From: Kitasatospora fiedleri
GTDB lineage: Bacteria > Actinomycetota > Actinomycetes > Streptomycetales > Streptomycetaceae
Direction: 5' to 3'
NCBI RefSeq assembly: GCF_948472415.1
Contig: NZ_OX419519.1
Span: 7,035,001-7,099,000 of the forward strand
DNA: 64,000 nt
Below the pieces are notes generated by a model. That model was not told the DNA's origin. It saw only the letters and a list, made by a program, of their open reading frames with translations, and did not search any database. The translations under genes and the position numbers were made by a program. Below are positions 1-10,047 of this stretch, piece by piece. Position 1 is the stretch's first letter. Every line of letters starts with the position of its first letter.

Positions 1-180
1 CTGTCCGTTCTCGCCCGGGCGTTCTCGGGTCGCCTCGCCCCGGGCGGGACGGCAGCAGACGGCGACGGGCAGCTCTGCACCATGAGCACGCCGGGTGTTC
101 CCCAGCTCAGGCCAGTGGTCGGCCACGCGCTCGGCGTGTCAGTCGATGCCGGATACGAGCAGCAGGAGTTCGACTTCTGA
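1..180 (+). CDS. C-terminal end of an unidentified protein (partial)
   Basis: A reading frame is open from the first base and ends at TGA 178-180, giving the last 59 residues of a gene that starts outside the window. The tail ends in EQQEFDF. The stop overlaps the ATG of the methylase gene (TGATG), so the two are probably co-transcribed and translationally coupled. I do not recognise the family from this fragment; given its partner it could be another restriction-modification subunit, but that is inference from position only. Confidence 0.5.
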   Translation: MSVLARAFSGRLAPGGTAADGDGQLCTMSTPGVPQLRPVVGHALGVSVDAGYEQQEFDF

Positions 181-1663
181 TGGGAGACCGTCCTGTGCCC
201 GAGAACCTGCCCCTGGATGCGGTGGACGCGGCGCCCTCGCTGGCGGACCGCTTGTGGGGTCGCTGGCAGCAGGTCAACGATGGGGACTTCCGTCTCGACA
301 GTGCCCACCTGCAGACCGTGGCGCACCTGTTGTTGTTCCGGCAGGCCCACCGCCGACTCACCAGGAGAGCGGCAGAGGCGACTGCTGCGGGTCCGATCGC
401 GTTGGCTGCGCTAGCTGGGGCATGGACTGATCTCACTACCAGCGCCGACGCCTACGGCACCTATCGGCAGTTGCTGCACGATCTGGGCGCAGCCCCTGAG
501 ACGGCGCTGGGTGCCGTGTTCGTCGATGCACACCAGAGTATCGACGACCCGGTCGTGCTGCGGGAGCTCATCGCTGTCCTGGACGAGGGCCTCGCCCAGG
601 ACGTTGGCAGCGTGTCAGCCGACGACGAGGGCGAAGTCCTGTCCGACCTCCTGGAACGCGCCCTTCAGCACCTGCGAGGCAGCAACCCCGACTACTACAC
701 GCCGCGTGCCCTCGTCGACCTCGTGGTCGCCACGGTGCGACCGGGCCCGGACGACATCATCACCGACCCGGCGTGCAAGGCTGGCAGCTTCCTCACTGCG
801 GCATACCGGTACATCCTTGAGCACAATCCCGGCACCGAACCCCGTCCGCAGGCGGGCGCATCAGCATCAGAGGGAACGAGTCCGCCCTCACCAACCTTGC
901 CGGCGCCAACCTGTTGCTGCACGGCATCACCAAGCATGCCGACTGCCCGGGCGTCACGAATGAGAGCCCCTTCGGCCTCCCAGCGATGCCACGGGCGACG
1001 GTCGTGATCGCCAACCCGCCCTTCGGCACGATGAAGGGTGAGGAGAAGTCCGCGGTCGAGTCGCGCGTCGACCTTCCGGTCCGGACGAGCAGCAAAGCAC
1101 TCAACTACCTCCAGCACATCATGTCGATCCTCGTGCCAGGAGGGCGGGCAGGAGTGATCGTGCCGGACGGCGTGCTGTTCGCTACGGGAGCCGCACGGGA
1201 CGTACGACGCCTGCTCCTGCAGACCTTTGACGTCCACACCCTGATCCGGCTCCCTGCCGGTGTCTTCCCCACCGCCCGCGGCGTCCGCACCAGCATCCTC
1301 TTCTTCGACAGGCATCCCACCGGGCGTAGGGGACCGGGAGGCACGCTGTGGGTCTACGACCTGCGCACGGGGTCCTCACCGACTGGTGGTGAGAGCCACC
1401 TGGACGCTGAAGGCTCTGCCGAGATCGTTCGGGCACTTTGCACGGGCGACCGCAGCTCGCGGCAGGAAAGTGCCGACCACCGGTTCAGGCCGTTCACCTA
1501 CGACGAACTCATGAAGCGTGAGGACACCAACCTCGACCTCGTGTGCCCGCCGTTGGAACCGCCCGTCCCGGACAACCGGTCACCAGGAGTCATTGCTGCC
1601 GAGATCACGGAGAAGCTGAAGACTGCTCTGAGTCACTTCGAAGCTGTCACCGAGGCGCTGTGA
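180..1663 (+). pseudogene. hsdM: Type I-like N6-adenine DNA methylase, frame broken near 843
   Basis: This encodes an N6-adenine DNA methyltransferase of the HsdM type, which modifies target sites to protect the host from its own restriction enzyme. The SAM-binding motif I appears as DPACKAGSFL near residue 196 and the catalytic NPPF motif lies at about 1012-1023. The two halves are in different frames: frame 0 reads to about 840, and the rest, including the typical LTNLAGANLLLHGI stretch, continues in frame 2 to 1663. One missing C in the run at 841-843 would restore a protein of about 494 residues. It overlaps the preceding gene by TGATG. No specificity subunit is seen downstream. The break may be a sequence error rather than decay. 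Confidence 0.75.
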
Positions 1664-2010
1664 AACCGGCCGGCCCTGGCACCACCGCCAGGGCCGTGTG
1701 ACATCCATTCGAGCAAGGGGCGGCTGATCCCTCTGCCATCGATATGCGGTAGCCCTGGGAAGCCTGGGAGCTGAGTCTCAAGTCAAGTGGCGGGATGCGG
1801 ACCGGGCCATGGTCACGCCGAACCCTTCGGACTGCCGCGCTCCGTAGCGCGCGGCAGTCCTGATGGTGCGCGATGGTAGGGCGATCCATGGGGCGGGGCC
1901 GGAATGCCCCAGATGCAAGAGCGGAGTGTCCTTCGTGCAAGAGGGAGATGGCCTTGCGGCGAACTCGTCGGAAGGTTTTCCGCTTCTATGCTTCACGGAA
2001 CACCTTCGGG
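1664..2010. other. Convergent intergenic region
   Basis: About 350 bases between the converging methylase and DUF2075 genes. I see one strong hairpin (listed separately) and no convincing gene. Confidence 0.5.
1829..1860. terminator. Hairpin terminator between converging genes
   Basis: Arms GGACTGCCGCGC and its complement are separated by a few bases. It lies between two genes that face each other and could end transcription from both sides. Confidence 0.7.
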
Positions 2011-3942
2011 TCATATCTTAGGCACGCCGAGATCCGCTAGGAGTTTCCTGGTGGATGGATCGACGGAGTAGATCACGGTGCCGCGTATGGAGCGCGACAG
2101 TAGCACTCCATAAGCATTGCGGACCGAGCGCAGAAGATCGGCGTCCTGCTTGATCTGCCGAGCCTTGCTGCGTACGTGCGCGCGGTGGACTTCCCACTTT
2201 CCGTTGTCCCAGGAAAGGTCTGGGCCAATGATGACGCCACCCCACTCGTACTCCAGGCCTTGGGCTGTGTGTATGCAGCCAACCTGATTGAAGCCGCCTT
2301 CGCCGGTAGCCCAGAACTTTCGCTTCGGCACGCCTGGCGGAACGCGGCCATCCCCAGCGTTCCAAGGGCGGGCCCAGGTCTCGTCTGGCGCCACCTCTGG
2401 CACGGTTCCGGATCGGTCGTCCCACTTCCAGCACATTCCGGCGCTGATGCGGGCGCTTGCTCCGGACGCATTCTTCTCCTTGAGGAAGTCCTCCATGGCG
2501 GTCGCATTCTCGGCGTAGGAGAGCTTGAACGGCTCTGGGTCGTGGTCGTCTCCAGCATCCCAAGGGATTGGTGCGCCCGCGAGGAACTGTTGGATCCACC
2601 TGTCGTAGGTGGCACTGCCAACTGCGCGCAAGACCCGGTCTAGAGTGATGGGGACGACTTCGGCGCCCAGCGACTGGATCTCGGTCCGGAGAACGTCAGG
2701 TGACCACACCTCCTTCGGGAAAATCCGTTGATCCCCGTCGATGAAGAAGACGGGCACCTTGGCGCGGTTGACGATTGCCGCCACGGTGGTCTCTCCGGGC
2801 CGTTCCTTGCGCGAGCCTTGCATGGGGCGATGGGTGAGTCGATGCGCTTCGTCGCAGACGATGAGATCGAGTTCGTCTGCCGTGACGGAGTCTGCGATCT
2901 GGTTGATCGTCGGGAACATGCGACCGTGCCCTCTGGTTGCCCGCTTGAAATTGTCGCGCGATGCGATTCCTCCAGACACAAATCGCGCTTGGTGGCCACC
3001 CCGTAGTGCGCGGCCGAGTACATCGAGGGCCACCAGAGATTTCCCGGTTCCAGCGCGGCCGCTGATGACGAAGACGCGTTTCGCACCAGCCGAGGGGCCG
3101 CCCCGCACGGCGCCCATGATGTCATTGACAGCGCGCAACTGGTTCTCCAACAGACTGAACTGCGAGTAGCCGTTGATGATGGAGCCCGCATCATCGGTCA
3201 GTAGCGCCGTCGAGCGACGTCCCTTGAGGAGAGCCTGGGCGGCCTCGGTGCCGAGACCCGGTGCGAAATTGGCGGCCAGGAACTTTTGGAGATCATCGGG
3301 CTGCCGGGCGGTGAAGGTAGGGATCTCCGGATGCGGAGCCACCTGGCTAATCCACTGGGAATCCTCATCCTTGAGGTTGTGGAGGTATGATGCACCGACG
3401 ATGTTTATATACCGATTGTCGAACATGCTGTGATGCCTCCGCAGCGCGATCAGGTTGTCGTGGACCTGCACTGCAGGATGCTTTTTGTGCTTTCCATAGA
3501 ACGGTGCGAACACCATTCCCGTAGCGCAGTCCCCGCAGAGGCGATTGGCCTCCGGGTCCTGGCAGGCGCCGCAGAGACCTTTGGGGGTCGCCAGGTTCGG
3601 CCGATGGATCGAGCCCCACTGCTTCAGCTCAATGGCTGCGAAGCTGAGGTTTCCGCTGGGATGCCGTCCTGCGATAACGACATCGATCGGATTCATTCCG
3701 GGGTCCACGCGGTACTCGACGAAGAGTGACGTCTGTCCGAGTCCGGCGTCGACCAGAAACGTCGCCAACTCGAAGAGGCTCTCCTGCCATGATTCGAGGT
3801 CCGAACTCGAGGGTGCTGCCCCTTGGGGGTGGGCACTCCGGTAACTCTCAGTTATCTTCTTGACCGACCGCTCGATGTTTCGCACCAGGGCGTTGGCGGA
3901 GCTGTACTCCTCCAGTGCCCCCCAGGGCTTCTTCGTGGTCAT
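2011..3942 (-). CDS. Predicted nuclease-helicase, DUF2075/Schlafen-like
   Basis: A 643-residue protein with three visible parts. Residues 60-110 look like a PD-(D/E)XK nuclease core, with D87 in PIDVVIAG and E105-x-K107 in AIELKQW. Residues 124-139 hold two CxxC pairs, a likely zinc site. The rest is a P-loop helicase of the DUF2075/Schlafen group 3 type, with a Walker A SGRAGTGKS near residue 293 and a DEAH box (VCDEAHRL) near residue 364. Such proteins are often found in bacterial defence islands, and the neighbour is a DNA methylase. A role in defence is inference. The gene is intact and faces the methylase, so it is not in the same operon. Confidence 0.75.
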   Translation of the reverse strand: MTTKKPWGALEEYSSANALVRNIERSVKKITESYRSAHPQGAAPSSSDLESWQESLFELATFLVDAGLGQTSLFVEYRVDPGMNPIDVVIAGRHPSGNLSFAAIELKQWGSIHRPNLATPKGLCGACQDPEANRLCGDCATGMVFAPFYGKHKKHPAVQVHDNLIALRRHHSMFDNRYINIVGASYLHNLKDEDSQWISQVAPHPEIPTFTARQPDDLQKFLAANFAPGLGTEAAQALLKGRRSTALLTDDAGSIINGYSQFSLLENQLRAVNDIMGAVRGGPSAGAKRVFVISGRAGTGKSLVALDVLGRALRGGHQARFVSGGIASRDNFKRATRGHGRMFPTINQIADSVTADELDLIVCDEAHRLTHRPMQGSRKERPGETTVAAIVNRAKVPVFFIDGDQRIFPKEVWSPDVLRTEIQSLGAEVVPITLDRVLRAVGSATYDRWIQQFLAGAPIPWDAGDDHDPEPFKLSYAENATAMEDFLKEKNASGASARISAGMCWKWDDRSGTVPEVAPDETWARPWNAGDGRVPPGVPKRKFWATGEGGFNQVGCIHTAQGLEYEWGGVIIGPDLSWDNGKWEVHRAHVRSKARQIKQDADLLRSVRNAYGVLLSRSIRGTVIYSVDPSTRKLLADLGVPKI

Positions 3943-4091
3943 CCTTGCTGCGCTCCCGCCTTGCCACAGTCTCGACTTCCCGGTCGCCGGCGAATCTTGG
4001 CGACGACCGGCTTCCGAATTATCACTGCGTGGTCGAGGGGCGTCAGACAGCGGCCGGTCTCACCTCCTGGGAAGGCCGGTCGCGCACAGCC

Positions 4092-5104
4092 TCAGTGAGT
4101 GGCCAGGACCTCCAACAGTCTGGTGAGGGAGGTGCCGAGGTTCCAGCGGGTGGCGAGGTGCTCGAGGGCCATGGGGTCGAGGGGTTCGCGGGGGAGGGTG
4201 GGGTCGAAGGCGGGGAGGGGGATGTCGGTGGCGACGCGGACGACGGTGGGGGCGACGTCGAGGTAGGGGGCGGCTTCCAGGATGTTCTTGCGGCGGGCTG
4301 GGGTGAGCTTGGAGAGGGGGTCGGCGGCGGCGGCGCGGATGCCGGCGAGGTCGCCGTACTCGCGGATGAGTTGGGTGGCGGTCTTCTCGCCGATGCCCTT
4401 GACGCCGGGGAGGCCGTCGCTGGGGTCGCCGCGCAGGGCGGCCATGTCGGCGTACTCGGGGCCGGTGACGCCGTACTTGTCGAGGAGGGCGGCCTCGGTG
4501 ATGACCTCGGCGTTGCCGACGCCCTTGACCGGGTAGATGACCTGGACACCGCGCGCGTCGTCGACGAGCTGGAAGAGGTCTCTGTCGCCTGTGACGATCA
4601 GGACGCGCGCGGGTTGGTAATCTGCAGTCTCCCGGTCGCCGGTGACGATCTGCACCGGGCCGGTGGCGCGGGTCGCCAGGGTGCCGATCACGTCGTCGGC
4701 CTCGTAGTCGGGCGCGCCCACGCGGGCGATGCCGAGTGCGTCCAGCACCTGTTCGATCACCGGGACCTGGGGGCCAGCGTGTCCGGGACCTCCTCCGCGC
4801 CGTCCTGGGCGGCCTCGGCGACCCGGTGGGTCTTGTAGGTCGGGATCAGGTCGACCCGCCACTGCGGGCGCCAGTCGGCGTCCATGCAGGCGACCAGCTG
4901 GTCCGGGCCGTGGTCGTGGACCAGGCGGGAGATGAAGTCGAGCAGGCCGCGCACCGCGTTCACCGGCTCGCCCTGCGGGGAGCGGAGCGAATCCGGGACG
5001 CCGAAGTAGGCGCGGAAGTAGAGGCTCGCGGTGTCCAGCAGCATCAGCCGGGGCGCGGTCGGGACACTCGGTGCGGTCGGTGCGGTCACCCCCCGATCAT
5101 GCCG
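4092..5104 (-). pseudogene. 5'-3' exonuclease (PolI N-terminal type), frame broken near 4772
   Basis: This is a stand-alone 5'-3' exonuclease/flap nuclease of the kind fused to DNA polymerase I in other bacteria. The N-terminal part carries LLDTASLYFRAYFG; the rest carries the acidic YEADDVIGT motif and the helix-hairpin-helix VKGIGEKTA. A one-base loss in a C run near 4772 splits the gene. Restoring it gives about 337 residues. It also carries an unusual in-frame insertion of about 17 residues that duplicates the VTGDR(D/E) strand at 4575-4655. The start may be ATG 5104 or GTG 5089. Confidence 0.75.
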
Positions 5105-5136
5105 CATCCCCCCGACAGCCCGGGGCTGATCCGCCG

Positions 5137-6189
5137 TCAGTGCGGGTGCGGGCCCGCCCGGTGCACCGGGCCGTGCGCGTCCGCGCAGTGCTCGCGGGCC
5201 TCCTCCTCGGCGGCCGCGGCCGCGCTGTTCGGGGCGATCTGGAGCAGCCCGTCCCGGTCGTCCTCGCCGAGGTGGTCGACCTGGAGGGTGGCGTGGGTGA
5301 TCCGGTACTCCTCGCGCAGCCGGCGCTGGAGTCCGCGCCGCACCGCGTGGCAGTCGCCGCCCGGGGCGACCAGGATGTGCGCCGACAGCGCGGGCTGGTT
5401 GGAGGTGATCTCCCAGATGTGCAGGTCGTGGACCTCCTCCACCTGCGGCGCGGCCACCAGCCGGTCCGCCACCTCGTCCGGGTCGATCCCGGCCGGCGCG
5501 GCCTCCAGGAAGATCCGCGCCGAGTCCCGCACCAGCCCGGTCCCGGCCCGCAGCATCAGCGCCACCACCACCAGCGAGGCGATCGCGTCCGCCCGGACGA
5601 ACCTGGTGAACAGCACCACCGCGCCCGCCACCGCCGTCGCGACGAACGCGTACAGGTCGGTCAGCACGTGCTGGAAGGCGCCCTCCACGTTCAGCGAGGA
5701 CCGGTTCGCCTTCGACAGGCACCAGGTCGCCGCGACGTTCACCACCACGCCCACCAGCGCCGTCACCAGCACCAGCGACCCCTGCACCTCCGGCGGCGAG
5801 ACCAGCCGGGTCACCGCCTCGTAGCCCAGCCAGGCCGACAGCACCAGCAGCGTCACCCCGTTCGCCTGCGCGGAGAGGATCTCGGCCCGCTTCAACCCGT
5901 ACGTGTAACCGCCGCGCGCCGGACGCGCCGCCAGCCGCATCGCCACCAGGGCCAGCCCGATCGAGGCGGCGTCGGTCAGCATGTGCGCCGCGTCCGAGAT
6001 CAGCGCCAGCGAACGGGCGGCGAAGCCCACCACCACCTCGCCCGCCATGAACGCCACCAGCAGGACCAGCGCGCTCCACAGCCACCTGCGGTCCGCGTCC
6101 GCCGCCACGGCGTGGCCGTGCCCGGCGTGCGATCCGTGCCCGTGGTCGTGCTGGTGGTCACTGCCGTGGTCGTGCTCGTGCTCGGCCAT
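5137..6189 (-). CDS. Cation diffusion facilitator (zinc/cobalt exporter family)
   Basis: A 350-residue CDF transporter (CzcD/ZitB-like) that exchanges divalent metal for protons to export zinc or similar ions across the membrane. The first 30 residues are a His/Asp-rich metal-binding tail. Six membrane segments follow, with the HxxxD metal sites in SDAAHMLTD (TM2) and HVLTDLY (TM5). The C-terminal cytoplasmic domain ends in a second His-rich stretch. Full length for the family. It follows the exonuclease on the same strand but there is no sign of functional linkage. Confidence 0.9.
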   Translation of the reverse strand: MAEHEHDHGSDHQHDHGHGSHAGHGHAVAADADRRWLWSALVLLVAFMAGEVVVGFAARSLALISDAAHMLTDAASIGLALVAMRLAARPARGGYTYGLKRAEILSAQANGVTLLVLSAWLGYEAVTRLVSPPEVQGSLVLVTALVGVVVNVAATWCLSKANRSSLNVEGAFQHVLTDLYAFVATAVAGAVVLFTRFVRADAIASLVVVALMLRAGTGLVRDSARIFLEAAPAGIDPDEVADRLVAAPQVEEVHDLHIWEITSNQPALSAHILVAPGGDCHAVRRGLQRRLREEYRITHATLQVDHLGEDDRDGLLQIAPNSAAAAAEEEAREHCADAHGPVHRAGPHPH

Positions 6190-6377
6190 CGGGGTCCCTC
6201 CGCTCTGGTGTCCGCACCGGAAGTGAACCCCAGATCGGAGGAAGATCCAAAGGCTGCACTGGTGACCGTTGTCGTTCTCCGGTACGCCACCCGGGCCGGG
6301 TAAGGTGCGCGGCGCATCCGCGCAGCTCGCGCGGTGGTCGGACGCTCGGACGCTCGGACGGCCGGGCAGGCGGGGGA

Positions 6378-7691
6378 GTGGACGTGGTGGCGGGGGACGC
6401 GGTGGAACGGGTGCCGCTCACGGTGATCGCCCGCGAGTGGGGCCGGATCGGTGTCCTGGGCTTCGGCGGCCCGCCCGCGCACATCCTGCTGCTGCGCCGG
6501 CTCTGCGTGGAGCGGCGCGGCTGGATCGCCGCGAGCGAGTTCGAGGACGGCATCGCCGCCACCAACCTGCTGCCCGGCCCAGCCTCCACCCAGCTGGCGA
6601 TCCTCACGGCCTGGCGGCTGCGCGGCACCGCCGGGGCGCTGGTCGGCGGCGCGGCGTTCATCCTGCCCGGGCTGGCGCTGATCCTGCTGCTGTCCGGGCT
6701 GTTCCTGGCGGGCGACCCGCCGCGCTGGGTGCTCGGCGCTGCCGCGGGCGCGGGCGGGGCGGTCGCCGCCGTCGCCGTGCAGGCCGCCACCACCCTCGTC
6801 CCGGCCAGCCTGGCGCGCTCCGGCCCCGGCCCGGCCCGGGTCCGCTGGACCGTCTACCTGCTGCTCGGCACCGCCGCCGCGATCCTCACCGGGCCGTGGC
6901 TGGTGCTGGTCCTGCTGGCCACCGGCGCCGCCGAGATCGCCTTCCGTCGACGCGAGCACCGGCGCGAGCGCGGGCGCGAGCGCGGGCGCGAGTGCGGACG
7001 CGGGTGCGGACGCGGGTGCACAGGTGCGGAGGGAACCAGCCCAACGGGGGACGCCGCACTGGGCCGACCGGACGCGGACCCGCCGCGCGCGCCCGGGAGC
7101 CCGCAGCGGTCCCCGCGCGCCGCGCTGCCGCTGCTGGTGCCCGGCCTCGCCGCGACCGGCGGCCCGGGCGCGCTGGCCTGGGTCGCGCTCAAGGTCGGGG
7201 CGCTGTCCTACGGCGGCGGCTTCGTGATCATCCCGCTGATGCAGCAGGACGCCGTCGAGCGCTACCACTGGATGACCGACGGCCAGTTCCTGAACGCCGT
7301 CGCGCTCGGCCAGCTCACCCCCGGCCCGGTGGTGCAGACCGTCTCGGTGGTCGGCTATGCCGCCGCGGGCGTCCCGGGCGGGCTGCTCGCCGCGGCGGTG
7401 GCCTTCGCGCCGTCCTTCCTGTTCGTGCTGTTCGGTGCGGCGCACTTCGACCGGCTGCGCGCCGACACCGCCGTCCAGGACTTCCTCACCGGCGCCGGCC
7501 CCGCCGTCATCGGCGCGATCGCCGGCTCCGCCCTCCCGCTCGCCCTGGCCCTCGGCCGCCCCTGGCAGTACGCGGTGCTGGTCCTCGCCGCGCTCTGGCT
7601 GCTGGTGCTGCGCCGGGGCGTGGTGCCCTGCCTGCTCGGCGCGGCCGGCCTCGGCGTGCTCGCCGCCGTGACCGGGGCCGCGCTGCCCTGA
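6378..7691 (+). CDS. chrA: Chromate transporter, two-domain CHR family
   Basis: A 437-residue membrane protein with two CHR repeats. The first repeat has the family GFGGPPAHI motif near residue 30 and TNLLPGPAST; the second has SYGGGFVIIPLM and LGQLTPGPVVQT. These proteins export chromate or related anions. The linker between halves (about residues 195-255) is a low-complexity Arg/Glu/Gly/Cys run made of repeated GRER and GRGC units, unusual for the family. GTG 6378 touches its G-rich ribosome site; GTG 6384 is better spaced and may be the true start. Confidence 0.85.
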   Translation: MDVVAGDAVERVPLTVIAREWGRIGVLGFGGPPAHILLLRRLCVERRGWIAASEFEDGIAATNLLPGPASTQLAILTAWRLRGTAGALVGGAAFILPGLALILLLSGLFLAGDPPRWVLGAAAGAGGAVAAVAVQAATTLVPASLARSGPGPARVRWTVYLLLGTAAAILTGPWLVLVLLATGAAEIAFRRREHRRERGRERGRECGRGCGRGCTGAEGTSPTGDAALGRPDADPPRAPGSPQRSPRAALPLLVPGLAATGGPGALAWVALKVGALSYGGGFVIIPLMQQDAVERYHWMTDGQFLNAVALGQLTPGPVVQTVSVVGYAAAGVPGGLLAAAVAFAPSFLFVLFGAAHFDRLRADTAVQDFLTGAGPAVIGAIAGSALPLALALGRPWQYAVLVLAALWLLVLRRGVVPCLLGAAGLGVLAAVTGAALP

Positions 7692-7725
7692 GCTCGGGCG
7701 GGCCCCCGGACCCGGGGCGGGCGTC

Positions 7726-8532
7726 TCAGCGGCTGGGGGAGGCAGCGGTCCCCGGGACGACCGGTCCGACCGGGACGACGACCGGCACGGCCGGGACGAC
7801 GACCGGTTCGGCCGGGGCGGTGAACGGGGCCAGCCGGGTCGCGTGCACCAGGGCGCGGGCCACCCGCAGGTCCTCGCCCTGTTCGGGGTGCCACTGGACG
7901 CCGACCGTGAAGCCCGCGCCCTCGACCGCCTCGACGGTGCCGTCCTCGGCGTACGCGCTGACGGTCAGGCCCTCGCCGAGCCGGGCCACCGCCTGGTGGT
8001 GGAAGGTCGGGACGGAGAGCGACTCCTCCGGCAGCAGGTCCGCGAGCAGCGTGCCGGGGACCGGCCGGACCGGGTGCCGCCCGTACTCGCCGGGCGCGCC
8101 GACGTGACTCAGCTCCTCGCCGACCACGTCCGGCAGGTGCTGGATCAGCGAGCCGCCGCACACCACGTTCAGCAGCTGCATGCCCCGGCAGATGCCCAGT
8201 AGCGGGGTGCCGGCGGCGAGCGCAGCGCGGATCAGCGCGGCCTCCCACAGGTCGCGCTCGGGGGCGCAGGCCACCGTCATCGGGTGGGGGCGTTCGCCGT
8301 ACAGGGCCGGGTCGACGTCCTCGCCGCCCGCGATCACCAGGCCGTCCAGCCGGGAGACCACGGCCGCGGCGTGCTCCGGGGCGTCCGGCGGCAGCATCAG
8401 GGCGATCCCGCCGGCCTCGCGCACCAGCTCGGGGTAGCGCGCGGGGAGCAGCGCGGAGCGGATGGTCTCCCACCGCCCCCAGGCGGCGTCGGTGAGGAAG
8501 GTGCTGATGCCGATCACGGGGCGAGAAGTCAT
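7726..8532 (-). CDS. Gamma-glutamyl-gamma-aminobutyrate hydrolase family (peptidase C26)
   Basis: A 268-residue class I glutamine-amidotransferase-like hydrolase related to PuuD, which removes the gamma-glutamyl group from gamma-Glu-GABA in polyamine breakdown. The nucleophile is the Cys in LLGICRGMQLLN; the His/Glu pair is in GVQWHPEQ. GGEDVDPALYG is also typical. I chose the ATG at 8532 (MTSRPVIGIS) over one three codons upstream because family members start there. The last 30 residues are a Val/Pro-rich tail not needed for catalysis. The substrate is not certain. Confidence 0.85.
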   Translation of the reverse strand: MTSRPVIGISTFLTDAAWGRWETIRSALLPARYPELVREAGGIALMLPPDAPEHAAAVVSRLDGLVIAGGEDVDPALYGERPHPMTVACAPERDLWEAALIRAALAAGTPLLGICRGMQLLNVVCGGSLIQHLPDVVGEELSHVGAPGEYGRHPVRPVPGTLLADLLPEESLSVPTFHHQAVARLGEGLTVSAYAEDGTVEAVEGAGFTVGVQWHPEQGEDLRVARALVHATRLAPFTAPAEPVVVPAVPVVVPVGPVVPGTAASPSR

Positions 8533-8783
8533 GGCGCGCATTCTGCCGCCCGTGCGCGCCCCCCGCCGGGCGACCCACCACCCGCACGCGCCCCTTCAGG
8601 CGCGTGGAGCACAGCTCACGCCCCCGGCGGCCGCCCCGGCCCTCCGCCGCCGCGGCCGGAACCACTCCGGGGAGCCCCAAAGAGGCGCGAGCGGACGATT
8701 CTCACCGGAATCTCATCGCCGGACACCCGTTTGCGGCCCCGCGCTGATTTCCCGCTTATCCGCAGCCGCCTAGGGTCTCTACC

Positions 8784-9944
8784 GTGAGCGAGCAGCAGAT
8801 TCCGGCCGGGTGGTACCCGGACCCCGTCGACACCGACAGCGACCCCCGCCCCCAGCGCTGGTGGGACGGCAAGGGTTGGACCGCCGAGACCCGCCCGGCC
8901 CCCGCCGACACCGCGCCCGCCCCGGGCCCGGACGCCGGCACCGGCGCGGTCGGCCCCGAGGACACCGCCGTCCTGGAGGGCACCGTGCTGGACGCCTCCG
9001 GGCAGGCCGTGCACTACCCCCCGCTGCCCCCGTACGCCGGGCAGTTCGCGGCGGCCGCCCCGCCGCCCCGCCGCAAGCCGTCCAAGCCGGTCCTGGTGGC
9101 CGCCTCGGTCGCCGCCGTGCTCGGCCTCGCGATCGGCTCCGGCGTCACCTACCTGGCGATGGACGGCCACCGGGACGGCACCAAGTCCACGGCCGCCTCC
9201 AGCTCGGACGGGCACCGCTACGGCGGGAACGGCGGCAACGGTGGCACCGGCGGGAACAGCAACGGGAACGGCAACGGGAAGGCCAACCCCAGCGACCCGT
9301 TCGGTTTCGGCTTCGGCGGCGGCAACGGCCAGGGCGGCAACGGGAACGGCGGCACCGGCGGCACCGGTGGAAACGGCCAGGGCAATGGTCAGGGCAACGG
9401 CCAGGGCAATGGCAACGGGAGCGGGGCGAACGCCAAGGCCGCCATCGACATGGTCAACGGGATCTCGCTGCCCATCCCGAGCGGCTGGACCGGCGGCACC
9501 AGCACGGAGGGCTACGCCGGCATCTCCACCGGCAGCTACACCTGCGTCGACGGCTCGGACAACTGCTCGCTGGGCGGGGTGTCCACCGGCAAGATCAGCG
9601 GCACCGACGCCAAGCAGGCCGCGCAGCAGGACATCGCCGCCGCCGCGAAGGAGGCCTACGGCGACCTGAACGGCCACAAGGAGCTGAAGAACGAGGCGGT
9701 CACGGTGGCCGGCCGCTCCGGCTACCTGGTGCGCTGGCAGGTCGACGCGGCGAAGGGCAACCCGGGCTACGTGGAGACGGTGGTCTTCCCGACCGCCGAC
9801 GGCAAGGCGCTGACCGCCGTCCACTTCGGCTTCGACATCGCCGACAAGGCGCCCGGCCTGGACCAGATGGACAGCATCCTGCAGGGCATCACCAAGGTCG
9901 ACCCCGGCTCCCTCCAGGGCGGCGGTGGCGGCACCACCACCTGA
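8784..9944 (+). CDS. DUF2510 membrane protein with Gly/Asn-rich linker
   Basis: A 386-residue predicted membrane protein. It opens with a DUF2510 motif (PAGWYPDP, then RWWDGKGWT). One membrane segment lies near residues 101-128. Residues 145-215 are a low-complexity Gly/Asn/Gln run. The C-terminal 170 residues form an extracytoplasmic domain with a Cys pair (YTCVDGSDNCS). Function unknown; DUF2510 proteins are common in actinobacteria. It stands alone, with a strong terminator after it. Confidence 0.75.
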   Translation: MSEQQIPAGWYPDPVDTDSDPRPQRWWDGKGWTAETRPAPADTAPAPGPDAGTGAVGPEDTAVLEGTVLDASGQAVHYPPLPPYAGQFAAAAPPPRRKPSKPVLVAASVAAVLGLAIGSGVTYLAMDGHRDGTKSTAASSSDGHRYGGNGGNGGTGGNSNGNGNGKANPSDPFGFGFGGGNGQGGNGNGGTGGTGGNGQGNGQGNGQGNGNGSGANAKAAIDMVNGISLPIPSGWTGGTSTEGYAGISTGSYTCVDGSDNCSLGGVSTGKISGTDAKQAAQQDIAAAAKEAYGDLNGHKELKNEAVTVAGRSGYLVRWQVDAAKGNPGYVETVVFPTADGKALTAVHFGFDIADKAPGLDQMDSILQGITKVDPGSLQGGGGGTTT

Positions 9945-9963
9945 CCGCCGCACCCTCCGCCGG

Positions 9964-10019
9964 CCGCGGCCCGGCGTGCCGCTCCCTCCCGTCCGGGGGA
10001 ACGGCGCGCCGGGCCGCGG
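9964..10019. terminator. Long bidirectional terminator hairpin
   Basis: An 18-base arm starting CCGCGGCCCGGCG pairs, with one mismatch, with its partner 20 bases later. It lies between the converging DUF2510 and ECF42 genes. Confidence 0.75.
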
Positions 10020-10047
10020 CCGTACCGCTGCCGCACCGTGGGGCGGA

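Noticed and set aside
6950..7030. Repeat-rich linker of the chromate transporter as a mobile element scar
   Set aside because: The repeats stay in frame and only expand the linker between the two domains.
6000..7445. Long minus-strand frame over the chromate transporter
   Set aside because: Low-complexity translation, opposite a transporter with clear family motifs.
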